Part shown: piece by piece, positions 1 to 9,588 of the stretch | Layout: each line of letters begins with the position of its first letter | How positions within the stretch are numbered: position 1 is the stretch's first letter | Assembly (NCBI RefSeq): GCF_002797935.1 | Contig: NZ_PGER01000001.1 | Span: forward strand, 4,774,001-4,838,000 | Length of the DNA: 64,000 bases | DNA from: Flavobacterium sp. 1 | GTDB taxonomy: Bacteria; Bacteroidota; Bacteroidia; Flavobacteriales; Flavobacteriaceae | Direction of reading: 5' to 3' | Notes under the pieces: generated by a model | What the model saw: only the letters and a program-made list of their open reading frames with translations | Databases searched by the model: none | What the model was told of the DNA's origin: nothing | Made by a program: the position numbers and the translations under genes

Positions 1-26
1 TATAAATTTAAAACAGCCATAAAAAA

Positions 27-350
27 ATGAAAAACACGCATAGAAATGCATTCAAAATGAAATTAAAAAAAGGTTTTGAAGCGGAATACAAAAAAAGACA
101 CGACGAAATTTGGCCAGAATTAGCATCCTTACTTTCCGAATCAGGGATTCAGGATTACAGTATTTTTTTAGATGAAGAAACACTTGTTCTTTTTGCAGTT
201 CAAAAATTAAGCCCTGATTTTGATGAAGCATTTTTGCCTAATCATCCTATTGTGAAAAAATGGTGGGCGTATATGGGTGATATCATGGAGACTAATCCAG
301 ATAATTCACCGCTTTCGGCTTCGTTAAAAGAGGTTTTTCATTTGGATTAA
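27..350 (+). CDS. rhaM: L-rhamnose mutarotase
   Basis: Interconverts the alpha and beta anomers of L-rhamnose in the cytoplasm, feeding rhamnose isomerase. The 107-residue length is normal for the RhaM/YiiL family. The hallmark RHDEIWPEL is present, with the family's catalytic-type His at residue 25, and the WWAYMGDIM segment lies near the C-terminus. No signal peptide. The rest of the rhamnose operon probably lies to the left of the window; rhaT and the aldolase/dehydrogenase lie about 60 kb to the right. Confidence 0.93.
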   Translation: MKNTHRNAFKMKLKKGFEAEYKKRHDEIWPELASLLSESGIQDYSIFLDEETLVLFAVQKLSPDFDEAFLPNHPIVKKWWAYMGDIMETNPDNSPLSASLKEVFHLD

Positions 351-380
351 TTTGTTGATTTTATAAAAATTGGTTTGTAG

Positions 381-425
381 CAGTATACAACAGGATACTC
401 TTACCTGCTTTAATAGATATATTTG
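381..425 (+). promoter_or_regulatory. Shared operator plus promoter, DUF4861 operon
   Basis: A 10+10 bp direct repeat, CAGTATACAA then CAGGATACTC (381-400), is followed by a perfect Bacteroidetes -7 box TATATTTG at 418-425, exactly 27 nt after the start of the second repeat unit. The same arrangement recurs at five other places in the window. It would start transcription about 290 nt before the gene at 723. Confidence 0.7.
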
Positions 426-538
426 AATCAATGATAGGTTAATAACTCTCAAGGTTGTTTTTGGTTTGGTTAGTGGTTTTAAATTTTTTTAAAAAGAAAG
501 TTAATTCTATAAGTGTGAGTTTTTACAAACCTTCTTTT

Positions 539-576
539 TAAACGCTATAATCTTTATGGTTTAGCGTTTTTTTTTT
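539..576 (+). terminator. Intrinsic terminator or attenuator
   Basis: AACGCTA and TAGCGTT form a hairpin followed by a run of T. It lies between the promoter at 381-425 and the gene at 723, so it either ends a short leader transcript or attenuates the operon. Confidence 0.65.
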
Positions 577-722
577 GTGAATTAATTTAAAACAAATTAA
601 AAGGATCATACTGCAGTATTTCGATGGTTTTTTTAATGGAGTAAAAAAGAAAGCTAAATTTGTGAAAGAGAAGATTTTTGAACAATAGTTCCAGTATTTT
701 TTTTAATAAATAAGTAAATAAA

Positions 723-2012
723 ATGAAAAAAAGTATTCGATTTGGTTTAACAATAACAGCTACTGTACTATTATTGAACAGTTGTAAAGCTCAAAAAAAC
801 GAAACCGCAACAAAAATTGTTCTCAAAAACACTTCGGATATTGTTTTGCCTCAAAAGGCAGTTGAAATTAAACGAAGCGCTTTTCCTTTTATAAAAAATG
901 CATCCAATTATCCAATCATCCTGCAACAAAAGGATACTATTCCTGCCCAGCTAAACGATCTTGATGGCGATGGAAAATGGGATGAAATCTTTTTAATTGC
1001 TGATTTTGCACCCAAAGAGAAAAAAGAATTAGTGTTAAGATGGTCTGCAACTGATCCTAAATTTACGGTACGCACAAGTGTTCGTTTTGGAAAAAGAACT
1101 GGAAAAGACGAGCCAGTGAAACCCGCAACCGAAGAGGTAATGCCAGCCAATGAAGTGCATACAGCATTGGGATATCAGCGTTATCAGACAGATGGTCCAT
1201 CTTGGGAAAATGATAAAGTAGGATTTAGGCATTATTTGGACGGAAGAAATGCTAAAGATGTTTTTGGTAAAAAAATCCCAGCCATTACTCCAGAAAATGT
1301 AGGCATAAACAGTAAAGGCGGTGTGGAAGATAATTACCATCAAATGTACGATTGGGGAAGAGATATTTTTCCAGTTGGAAACTCAGCAGGTTTGGGAGGT
1401 TATGCTTTATTGGTAAATAATGAAATAAAAAGATTAGGAATTACCGCAAAAGAACCTTTAAATAATATTGAAACAACAACGTTTAAAATTGTAAGTGAAG
1501 GACCTGAGAATTCGGTTTTAAGTTATAACTACCATAATTGGGATATTAACGGAAAAAAGTATCAGGTGCAGGAGACGACTTCAATCTGGCCGGGAATGTA
1601 TGGATATAAAAATACAGTGACGGTAAATGGCCTTCAAGGAAACGAAGTGTTTTTAGCCGCACTTTCTAATATCAACAATACTAATCCATTAATAGAAATT
1701 AATTCGGGCGATTTTGTTTGTTTGATTCAGCACGGGCATTTAACTTATGAAAAACAATGGATATTAGGAACGGCAATTTTAGTTCCTAAAAAAATATACA
1801 ATGGATATATAGAAGCTCCCAAAACGGGGCAGTTAACCGATTCGTATTTGGCTAAATTAACAGTCAAAAATAATGCCCCGATTAGTTATTATGCAGTGGC
1901 GGGCTGGGAGTTAAGCGCTGATGCAAATTTTAAAGACGCCGCTTATTTTACGAAATACGTTACTACTCTAGCGGAACAGCTTTCAGCCAAAGTTGATGTT
2001 GAAATAAAATAA
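723..2012 (+). CDS. DUF4861-type secreted lipoprotein of pectin locus
   Basis: A 429-residue protein with a lipoprotein signal (LLNSC, Cys21), so it is probably surface- or periplasm-anchored. From memory the sequence resembles the DUF4861 family, common in Bacteroidetes pectin loci; no activity is firmly assigned to the family as far as I know. Conserved-looking stretches include YQRYQTDGPSWENDKVGFRHY in the middle and AALSNINNTNPLIE further on. It is first in an operon with GH105, PL22-like and GH28 genes (intergenic gaps 12-33 nt), so a role in RG-I or galacturonan breakdown is inferred. Confidence 0.7.
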   Translation: MKKSIRFGLTITATVLLLNSCKAQKNETATKIVLKNTSDIVLPQKAVEIKRSAFPFIKNASNYPIILQQKDTIPAQLNDLDGDGKWDEIFLIADFAPKEKKELVLRWSATDPKFTVRTSVRFGKRTGKDEPVKPATEEVMPANEVHTALGYQRYQTDGPSWENDKVGFRHYLDGRNAKDVFGKKIPAITPENVGINSKGGVEDNYHQMYDWGRDIFPVGNSAGLGGYALLVNNEIKRLGITAKEPLNNIETTTFKIVSEGPENSVLSYNYHNWDINGKKYQVQETTSIWPGMYGYKNTVTVNGLQGNEVFLAALSNINNTNPLIEINSGDFVCLIQHGHLTYEKQWILGTAILVPKKIYNGYIEAPKTGQLTDSYLAKLTVKNNAPISYYAVAGWELSADANFKDAAYFTKYVTTLAEQLSAKVDVEIK

Positions 2013-2045
2013 TGCATTTGACAAAAACAATTTAATTTAAGAATT

Positions 2046-3374
2046 ATGAAAAAACTAAACCAAATTTTCGTTTTGCTTTTTTTGGGAGCATTTGCAGTAG
2101 CACAATCTCAAACAACTGATGCTACTGCTCCTTTGCATTTGCTACAGCCAGAATACCCTACTCCGTATGTTATTCCTGAAAAGGCAAACGTAAAAGCAGT
2201 TTTGGATAGAGTTTATACTTTTTTAGAAGCGAATACTGCTTCAAAAGTTGTAAATAAAAAGGATAATTCGGAGGTTACTAATTTCAAAAAAATTGACGGT
2301 AATATTGCTTTTGAGAAAGGTGCATTTAGGCTTACGAGTTACGAATGGGGAGTGACTTATGCAGGAATGCTCTTGACTGCAAAGGAGACTTCGGATAAAA
2401 AATACGAAAATTATGTAAACAAAAGACTGCAGCTGATTGCGGATCTTTATGCCAATACAGATGAAAAAAACATTGAAAATTCTCCAATACATTCGGTAAT
2501 TAAACCACATGCTTTGGACGATGCCGGAGCGTTATGTGCTGCCTTTATCAAAGCAAAAAAAATGGGTTTAGCAGCAAACATCGATCCAGTAATCAATAAT
2601 TTAATTACATTCATTAGTCAAAAACAACAGCGTTTGAGTGACGGAACTTTGGCACGAAACAGACCTCAGATGAACACGCTGTGGCTTGATGATATGTTTA
2701 TGAGCGTTCCTGCGCTTGCGCAAATGGGAGGTTATACAGGAGATGTAAAATATTTTGATGATGCTGTAAAACAAGTGATTCAATTCTCGCAAAGAATGTT
2801 TAATGCCGAAAAAGGTCTTTATATGCATGGTTGGGTAGAGTCAATGCAGGTTCATCCTCAATTTCATTGGGCAAGAGCAAATGGCTGGGCGGTTATGACT
2901 ATGGTCGAATTGTTGGAAACATTGCCGAAAAATCATCCAGGATATCCAAAAGTATTGGCGCAATTACAAGCTCATATTGCTGGATTGCAAAAATATCAAG
3001 ATGGAACTGGTTTTTGGCATCAGTTAATTGACAGAAATGATACGTATTTAGAAACTTCTGCGACAGCAATATATACTTATGCCATCGCAAGGGCAATAAA
3101 TAGAGGGTATGTAGATAAAATGACGTATGCTCCAACTGTTTTACTAGCTTGGAATGCAGTAGCTTCAAAAGTCAATGACAAAGGTCAGGTTGAAGGAACC
3201 TGCGTAGGTACAGGAATGGGCTTTGACCCGGCATTTTATTATTACCGTCCGATAAACATATTTGCTGCTCATGGTTATGGTCCAGTTTTATTGGCTGGTG
3301 CCGAAGTGATTGCGTTGTTAAATAACAGTCAATTTGAGATAAATGACAGTTCTATACAATTAAAAAAGGGATAA
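2046..3374 (+). CDS. GH105/GH88-type unsaturated rhamnogalacturonyl hydrolase
   Basis: Removes the unsaturated galacturonic acid left at the non-reducing end by pectate or RG lyases. 442 residues with an N-terminal signal peptide. The family's (alpha/alpha)6-barrel motifs are visible: HALDDAGALC (candidate catalytic Asp), NTLWLDDMFMSVP, and HPQFHWARANGWAVM. The order and length agree with YteR-like proteins plus a leader. Activity on RG-derived rather than glucuronyl substrates is inferred from the PL11, CE12 and GH28 neighbours. Confidence 0.9.
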   Translation: MKKLNQIFVLLFLGAFAVAQSQTTDATAPLHLLQPEYPTPYVIPEKANVKAVLDRVYTFLEANTASKVVNKKDNSEVTNFKKIDGNIAFEKGAFRLTSYEWGVTYAGMLLTAKETSDKKYENYVNKRLQLIADLYANTDEKNIENSPIHSVIKPHALDDAGALCAAFIKAKKMGLAANIDPVINNLITFISQKQQRLSDGTLARNRPQMNTLWLDDMFMSVPALAQMGGYTGDVKYFDDAVKQVIQFSQRMFNAEKGLYMHGWVESMQVHPQFHWARANGWAVMTMVELLETLPKNHPGYPKVLAQLQAHIAGLQKYQDGTGFWHQLIDRNDTYLETSATAIYTYAIARAINRGYVDKMTYAPTVLLAWNAVASKVNDKGQVEGTCVGTGMGFDPAFYYYRPINIFAAHGYGPVLLAGAEVIALLNNSQFEINDSSIQLKKG

Positions 3375-3386
3375 TATTTTAGAAAG

Positions 3387-4727
3387 ATGAAGTTAAAAAC
3401 AGTATTTATATTATTTTATATTTTCTGTACAGTTACAGTTTTTGGTCAAATAGGACAGCGGTTTCCATCTGAAAAAAAGATTGTCAAAGATCCGGTAACA
3501 GGCTATGAAATAACTTTTTTGACAAGTAAATCAAAAGGAGATTCCAAAATTTATCCAACTCATCCACAATGGACTTCTGATGGTAATTGGGTTCTATTTC
3601 GCTCACATCGCGTTGAGGGGGAAATTATGGCGGTTAATGAAAAATCAGGAGAAATAGTTCAGGTTACCGAAGGCGGTTATTCAGGGACGTTTTGTATTGC
3701 TCAAAAATCGATGAAAGTCTATTTTATGCGCGATGCAGCTGAAAAGGCAATGCAGATTATAGAAGTAGATCTGGATAAAGTTTTTAAAGACAGCCAAGCG
3801 GGAAAAATGCAGGCTGTCACTGCTTACGAAAGAGTTTGCGGAAAAAGCCCGTCAGAAATGGAAGCTTCCGGAGATATGGCATTAGATGCCGATGAAGATA
3901 AAGTATATTTTAGAGTCGGTAAAACGGAAGCTTTTAAATATTTAGATAAAAATGTTACTCTCGAAAAGAATTTTGGTCCTAGAAATATGGGAGCTGGACC
4001 AGGAGGTATTTCGAGCATGAATTTGAAAACGGGAGAGTTTAAACATGTAATTTCAGTTCCTTTTCAAATAGGTCATATTCAATCAAATATATGGAATGCT
4101 AACGAAATTATTTTTTGCTGGGAAACAGGAGGTAAGTCACCACAGCGTACTTGGGTAGTTATGGCAGATGGTTCGGGTTTACGACCGTTATATCCCGAAG
4201 CTTCTTACGAGTGGGTTACTCATGAAGCAGTAATTGGAAAAGATGAGGTTGCCATGGCAATAATGGGACACAGAAAAGTTGACATTCAAAAAGAAACTCC
4301 TGCTCAAGTAACCGATAGTAAAGAAGTTAAAAACCCAGAAAACCCTGGGCAGGAAAGTAATTGGGGTGCTTCTGGAACCCGTGAAAAACCTACAGGTTTA
4401 GCAATAGTTAATCTAAGAACAAGAGAAATGATTATTGCAGGGCAAACAAATAGCGGGAGCGGTTTTTGGCATGTTCATGGTTCATCTGATGGGAGATGGG
4501 CGACAGGAGATGATTTCTCTAGAAGCTTATATCTAATAGACAGAAAAACAAAAGAAATCCTAATGCTTACTACTGGGCATAAAGAAACGGCACAAGACCA
4601 TATTCATCCAACTTTTAATAGAGAAGGAACTAAGATACAATTTGAATCGGCAATGCTTTCGGAGGATAATAAAACGATGAATATTTGCATTATAAATGTG
4701 CCTGAAACATGGCTAAAAAGAAAGTAG
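3387..4727 (+). CDS. PL22-like oligogalacturonate lyase, TolB-type beta-propeller
   Basis: 446 residues with a signal peptide ending near FGQ. Repeated propeller-type strands (HPQWTSDGNWVLFRSHR, HPTFNREGTKIQF) and His-rich positions (WHVHGSSDGRW, THEAVIGKDE, AQDHIHPTF) resemble the metal-binding seven-bladed oligogalacturonate lyase fold. Family PL22 eliminates unsaturated units from galacturonate dimers. Gene context (GH105 upstream, GH28 downstream) fits. The alternative is a non-catalytic TolB-like propeller; the catalytic residues were not verified. Confidence 0.72.
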   Translation: MKLKTVFILFYIFCTVTVFGQIGQRFPSEKKIVKDPVTGYEITFLTSKSKGDSKIYPTHPQWTSDGNWVLFRSHRVEGEIMAVNEKSGEIVQVTEGGYSGTFCIAQKSMKVYFMRDAAEKAMQIIEVDLDKVFKDSQAGKMQAVTAYERVCGKSPSEMEASGDMALDADEDKVYFRVGKTEAFKYLDKNVTLEKNFGPRNMGAGPGGISSMNLKTGEFKHVISVPFQIGHIQSNIWNANEIIFCWETGGKSPQRTWVVMADGSGLRPLYPEASYEWVTHEAVIGKDEVAMAIMGHRKVDIQKETPAQVTDSKEVKNPENPGQESNWGASGTREKPTGLAIVNLRTREMIIAGQTNSGSGFWHVHGSSDGRWATGDDFSRSLYLIDRKTKEILMLTTGHKETAQDHIHPTFNREGTKIQFESAMLSEDNKTMNICIINVPETWLKRK

Positions 4728-4755
4728 AAAAACAGTTGAAAATTAAATTTATATA

Positions 4756-6084
4756 ATGAAAAAAAGTATCGCATTAATTATCATGGTTATCGGATTTTGT
4801 CAAATTTCGTTAGCTCAAAAAAACGCTAAAAATGTTTTTCCTGACGGAACAAAAATCCCGGGTTGGTTTAATGATTCGTCTAAAATCAAATTAGAAAAAT
4901 TAGGAAAACAATATGTTATTACAGATTATGACGTAAAAAACGACAGTACAGTAATTCAGACTGCAGCCATTCAAAAAGTGATCGATAAAGCTTCTGAAAA
5001 TGGTGGAGGAGTAGTAATTATTCCTAAAGGAGTCTTCATGAGCGGAGCCTTATTTTTTAAGCCCAAAACACATTTGCATGTTTCCGAAGGCGGTGTATTA
5101 AAAGGTTCTGATGATATTTCTAATTATCCAATTATGTCTTCGCGTATGGAAGGTCAAAACTTGGATTATTTCCCAGCCTTAGTCAATGCTTATGGTTTGG
5201 ACGGATTTACTATTTCGGGAAAAGGAACGATAAACGGTAATGGTTATAAATATTATGAAGCTTTTTGGGCAAGACGTAAAGAAAATCCAAAATGCACTAA
5301 TTTAGAAGTTTCAAGACCGCGATTGGTTTTTGTTTGGAATTCTAAGAATGTTCAATTTCAAGATGTGAAGCTGATTAATTCGGGTTTTTGGACAAACCAT
5401 TTTTACAAATGTCAAAATGTAAAATTGATTGATTTGTATATTTTTTCTCCGCATGAAAAAGTGAAAGCACCAAGTACAGACGCTATCGATATTGATGTAT
5501 GTTCGAATTTTTTAGTAAAAGGATGCTATATGTCGGTTAATGATGATGCTATTGCTTTAAAAGGCGGCAAAGGACCTTGGGCAGATACTGAAGAAGGAAA
5601 CGGGGAAAACACAAATATTATTATAGAAAACTGTACTTATGGATTTTCGCATTCAGCATTAACGAATGGCAGTGAATCTATACATAACAAAAATGTTATC
5701 ATGCGTAATTGTTCGGTTACAGATGTATCGCGTTTATTGTGGTTGAAAATGAGACCGGATACTCCTCAAAAATACGAATACATTTTGGTCGAAAACATTA
5801 AAGGAACTGCCGTAAAAGGATTGGTTGTTTATCAATGGAATCAGTTTTTTGATATGAAAGGACGTAAAGATACTCCAGCTTCTTATGGAGAGCATGTAAC
5901 TTTACGTAATATCAATTTAAAATGCGATAAGTTTTACGAAGTGCAAAAAGATCCGAACATATTTTTAACGGACTTTACTTTTGAAAATCTGAACATTGAA
6001 TCCAAAAATGGTGAAATTGATAAAAGCGCCATTAAGGGAGTTACCTTCAAAAAGGTATCTGTAAATGGTAAATTAGTGGATTAG
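4756..6084 (+). CDS. GH28 polygalacturonase-family hydrolase
   Basis: 442 residues with a signal peptide and a right-handed beta-helix. GH28 catalytic Asp motifs appear as PSTDAIDIDVC (about residue 239) and NDDAIALKGG (about 261). The usual GHG motif is replaced by a GFSHS stretch (about 295) and the usual RxK by WLKMRPD (about 330). The altered third and fourth motifs suggest a divergent GH28 acting on branched or decorated galacturonan or RG-I. It is the last gene of the operon and is followed by a strong hairpin. Confidence 0.85.
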   Translation: MKKSIALIIMVIGFCQISLAQKNAKNVFPDGTKIPGWFNDSSKIKLEKLGKQYVITDYDVKNDSTVIQTAAIQKVIDKASENGGGVVIIPKGVFMSGALFFKPKTHLHVSEGGVLKGSDDISNYPIMSSRMEGQNLDYFPALVNAYGLDGFTISGKGTINGNGYKYYEAFWARRKENPKCTNLEVSRPRLVFVWNSKNVQFQDVKLINSGFWTNHFYKCQNVKLIDLYIFSPHEKVKAPSTDAIDIDVCSNFLVKGCYMSVNDDAIALKGGKGPWADTEEGNGENTNIIIENCTYGFSHSALTNGSESIHNKNVIMRNCSVTDVSRLLWLKMRPDTPQKYEYILVENIKGTAVKGLVVYQWNQFFDMKGRKDTPASYGEHVTLRNINLKCDKFYEVQKDPNIFLTDFTFENLNIESKNGEIDKSAIKGVTFKKVSVNGKLVD

Positions 6085-6101
6085 TTATCATAAATAGTTA
6101 A

Positions 6102-6139
6102 AAAAATTACAGTTATTTTTTTAACTGTAATTTTGTTTT
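6102..6139 (+). terminator. Intrinsic terminator after GH28
   Basis: AATTACAGTTA pairs with TAACTGTAATT, followed by T-rich DNA, 18 nt after the GH28 stop. Confidence 0.8.
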
Positions 6140-6320
6140 TATTCAAATTCCGATCCTTTATTAAATTTATTCTTTTGAAATATTTTTAATAAAGGATTTT
6201 CTATTGCGAAATAGTTATGATAATTGATGTGAATTATGAATATTGTGCCAATAATGTAATTATAAATTACGCAGATTATTTGGTTAATTTTTAATAAATA
6301 TAAAAAAAAATAGCATAAAA

Positions 6321-6365
6321 CAGGATGCGACAGGATACTGTGTCAGGGGTAGTTCTATAATTTTA
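6321..6365 (+). promoter_or_regulatory. Shared operator plus promoter, susCD
   Basis: CAGGATGCGA then CAGGATACTG (6321-6340) form the 10-bp direct repeat. Starting 27 nt after the second unit's start is TAATTTTA (6358-6365), one base from the TAnnTTTG -7 consensus. CAGGATACT is identical to the site at 391. It lies about 70 nt before the SusC start. Confidence 0.65.
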
Positions 6366-6411
6366 TAAAAAATTAACGATTGTTTCTTTTACAAACTAAC
6401 GAACCAAAATT

Positions 6412-9400
6412 ATGTTTATGGAATTAAAATTTAATTGTCAAAAATCAGCAAGTAAAATAGTTTTGCTGTTTTTTATGTTTTTTTCCTTTGGGTATATCGG
6501 AGCTCAAAGTAAAATTAAAGGTACAGTAAAGGATGTGGCAGGGTTAGGTATTCCTGGCGTTAGCGTGACCCAAAAGGGGACAAAAAATATGGTTGGCACC
6601 GATATGGATGGGAATTACAGCATCGATTTAAAAGACAACGGACAACATGTTTTGGTTTTCACTTCGATTGGTTTTAAAAGAGTCGAAGAATCTGTTCAAG
6701 GAAGAACTACGATTAATGTAGCTTTAGCAGAAGATAATCAAGTTTTAGAAGAAGTAACCGTGATTGGTTATGGTACTCAAAAGAAAAAATTAACTACTGG
6801 TGCAATGTCGTCACTTAAAACAGAAAGTTTTACAGAAAGACCTATTTCAAGAGTTGATCAGGGATTAATTGGACAAGTAGCCGGGGTGAGAGTAAAAACA
6901 ACATCAGGTTTGCCAGGTCAGCCTTTTAGTGTTGAAATTCGTGGAGGTGGATCCATTACGGCTGGAAATGAGCCATTGTATGTACTAGATGGTTTTCCCA
7001 TTTATACAGAACCATCAAATGCCAATGGAGGTTTTTCAAACGGAAGCCCATTAGATAACATCAACCCAAACGATATTGCTTCCGTTGAAGTGTTAAAGGA
7101 TGCGGCGGCGGCTTCAATTTATGGTTCAAGAGCCGCTAATGGGGTTGTTTTAATTACTACTAAAAAGGGGAAATTAGGAAAAACAAAATTCTCTTTTAAT
7201 ACCTATGGAGGAATTAATAAAGAGGCTAATAGAGTAGATATGCTGTCTTCTCAGCAATGGATAGACAGATCAAAAGTAATGCTTGATGCGCAATGGGCAG
7301 CTTCTGGAATTTCAGGTGCTTCAGCTTCTCAAACAATGCCAGAAAGGATTGCAACTTATAATTTGACAAACCCCACTACTCCATTAAACCCAACTAATAC
7401 AAAGTATTATTCTTATATCTACGATGCAAGATGGGATATTCCGGGACATCCAGGTTTGGATTACATTGACTGGCAAGATAAAGTCTTCCAAACAGGCGAA
7501 TTTACTAATTGCCAGTTTACGGCTTCGGGAGCTACAGATGCTGTTAACTATTATGTGTCTGCTAATTATCAAAAAAACACAGGTTATATAGTAGGTACAG
7601 ATTACACCGTTTTTTCTGCTAGAGCCAATGTTGATATTAAGTTGTCAGATAATTTTAAAATGGGAATTAATTTAGCTCCATCATATTCGATTAAAAATGA
7701 TCCAGGAGTAGAAGGAAAGGATAATACATTGTTTAAGGCACTTACAGCGACTCCAGTTTTTGAAAGTACTTCAAATGCTGCAGGAGAAAAATATACTACT
7801 AGATATGCATGGGGCAGCAGTACGACCAATATGCTAAACGCATTAAACAGAACTGGTAAAAATTCAATGTATAGAAATTTAATTTCTACGTATGCTACTT
7901 ATCAATTTGTAAAAGGATTGACTTGGAAAAGTACTATTAACTTTGATAACTCAGATAATACTTTTGAAGGATATACTCCAAATGATGTAATATCTAGTAT
8001 TAGAGGTACTTATAATACTTATAGAAGGCAAAATATTGTAAATGAAAACACATTAAATTATGATAAATCTTTAGGAAATCATAATTTTAATGTGCTTTTG
8101 GGGCAATCTTTCAACTCTTATGAAATTATGAAGTCTACTTTGACATCAGGAGCTTTGTATAATAGTTCTAGTATAGAAACACTGCCTGCAGGATCGATTG
8201 GAAGTACAAGTGGAGAGAAGAATACACTGCTTTCTTATTTTGCAAGATTACAATATAATTACAAAGAGAAATATTTACTTTCTTCTAGTATAAGAAGTGA
8301 TGGTTCTTCGAAATTTGGAAGCGAAAGACGTTGGGGAACATTTTATTCTTTGGCTTTAGGCTGGAGAATCAAGAAAGAAGCATTCTTGGACAATGTTGAT
8401 TGGTTAAGTGATTTAAAATTGAGAACAAGTCTTGGAACTAATGGCAGCAATAATATTGGAAGCTATGCCTGGCGTTCTACATTGGCAACATATAACTATT
8501 CTATTGGCGGTGCAGCTGCAATAGGACAAGGAGTTTCAGGAATTGCAAATCCCGAATTGCATTGGGAAGAATCAAAAAGTATTGATTTTGGTTTAGATTT
8601 TTCATTCTTAAAAAACAGAATTTCTGGAACTTTTGAAGTGTATAGAAAAGACAATAGTGATTTGTTGCTAAGAGTTCCTGTACCAACTGCATCAGGATTC
8701 CCTAGTTATCTTACCAATATTGGTGAAGTGCAAAATCAGGGATGGGAGTTTGAAATAAATACTGTAAATATTACTGCAAAAGATTTTCAATGGAAGACAT
8801 CGGCTAATATTAGTCATAACGAAAATAAAGTGTTAGCATTAGGTCCAGACCAAACTAAAATTGAAATTAGTAATGGTTTTGATGGTGGAGTGCCATTTAT
8901 AAAATTAGAAGTAGGTAAACCAATGTACACTATTTTTGGATTACAGCAAAATGGTGTTGTAACACAAGCTGATATTGATAAAGGAGGGACTACCATTGGC
9001 GGTAAAAGCTTAGTTTTAGGAGATCCTAGATATATAGATCAAAATGCAGATGGAAAAATAAATTCAGTAGACCGTGTTGATTTGGGGAATCCAACACCAA
9101 AATTCACTTGGGGTATAACCAATGACTTCAAATACAAAGACCTTGATTTAAGCATATTGGTTCAAGGTCAAAATGGGGGTACTGTTTATGGGTTAACAGG
9201 AAGAGCTATTGATAGAACTGGAATGGGGCAAGTTGAGAATTCATTAGACGTAGATCCTGCTGTAAGAGGTAACTGGAGAACTACTTTTGGATATCAAGCG
9301 AATTCGGATTGGTTGTATAAATCAGATTATATTAGTGTTAGAAGCATATCTGTAGGATATAATCTAAAAGAAGCAGTGAAAAATATAAAGCGTATAGATA

Positions 9401-9582
9401 ATATTAGACTTTATGTTACAGGAGAAAATATATTCTATAGAAACAAATATAAAGTAGGTTTCAATCCAGAAGCAATAAATACTTCAGGAAGTTCAAATAA
9501 TGATTTTGCAGTTCCTGTAGATTATGGAGGAACTCCTTTGGCAAAATCAGTTGTTTTAGGTGTTAACATTAATTTTAATTAA
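6412..9582 (+). CDS. SusC/RagA-family TonB-dependent outer-membrane receptor
   Basis: 1056 residues. Order: signal peptide; carboxypeptidase-regulatory-like domain (about 33-108); a TonB-box-like VTVIGYGTQ; plug domain with LYVLDGFPIY and the SusC signature NDIASVEVLKDAAAASIYGS; and a 22-strand-type barrel ending in an aromatic-poor INFN. It transports oligosaccharides across the outer membrane as a complex with SusD, encoded 6 nt downstream. The start may be either ATG (6412 or 6418). Cargo is inferred to be RG-I or pectin oligosaccharides from the neighbours. Confidence 0.96.
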   Translation: MFMELKFNCQKSASKIVLLFFMFFSFGYIGAQSKIKGTVKDVAGLGIPGVSVTQKGTKNMVGTDMDGNYSIDLKDNGQHVLVFTSIGFKRVEESVQGRTTINVALAEDNQVLEEVTVIGYGTQKKKLTTGAMSSLKTESFTERPISRVDQGLIGQVAGVRVKTTSGLPGQPFSVEIRGGGSITAGNEPLYVLDGFPIYTEPSNANGGFSNGSPLDNINPNDIASVEVLKDAAAASIYGSRAANGVVLITTKKGKLGKTKFSFNTYGGINKEANRVDMLSSQQWIDRSKVMLDAQWAASGISGASASQTMPERIATYNLTNPTTPLNPTNTKYYSYIYDARWDIPGHPGLDYIDWQDKVFQTGEFTNCQFTASGATDAVNYYVSANYQKNTGYIVGTDYTVFSARANVDIKLSDNFKMGINLAPSYSIKNDPGVEGKDNTLFKALTATPVFESTSNAAGEKYTTRYAWGSSTTNMLNALNRTGKNSMYRNLISTYATYQFVKGLTWKSTINFDNSDNTFEGYTPNDVISSIRGTYNTYRRQNIVNENTLNYDKSLGNHNFNVLLGQSFNSYEIMKSTLTSGALYNSSSIETLPAGSIGSTSGEKNTLLSYFARLQYNYKEKYLLSSSIRSDGSSKFGSERRWGTFYSLALGWRIKKEAFLDNVDWLSDLKLRTSLGTNGSNNIGSYAWRSTLATYNYSIGGAAAIGQGVSGIANPELHWEESKSIDFGLDFSFLKNRISGTFEVYRKDNSDLLLRVPVPTASGFPSYLTNIGEVQNQGWEFEINTVNITAKDFQWKTSANISHNENKVLALGPDQTKIEISNGFDGGVPFIKLEVGKPMYTIFGLQQNGVVTQADIDKGGTTIGGKSLVLGDPRYIDQNADGKINSVDRVDLGNPTPKFTWGITNDFKYKDLDLSILVQGQNGGTVYGLTGRAIDRTGMGQVENSLDVDPAVRGNWRTTFGYQANSDWLYKSDYISVRSISVGYNLKEAVKNIKRIDNIRLYVTGENIFYRNKYKVGFNPEAINTSGSSNNDFAVPVDYGGTPLAKSVVLGVNINFN

Positions 9583-9588
9583 GATAAA

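Noticed and set aside
601..620. Second shared-operator copy (AAGGATCATA then CTGCAGTATT)
   Set aside because: The second unit fits poorly and there is no -7 box at the expected 27 nt.
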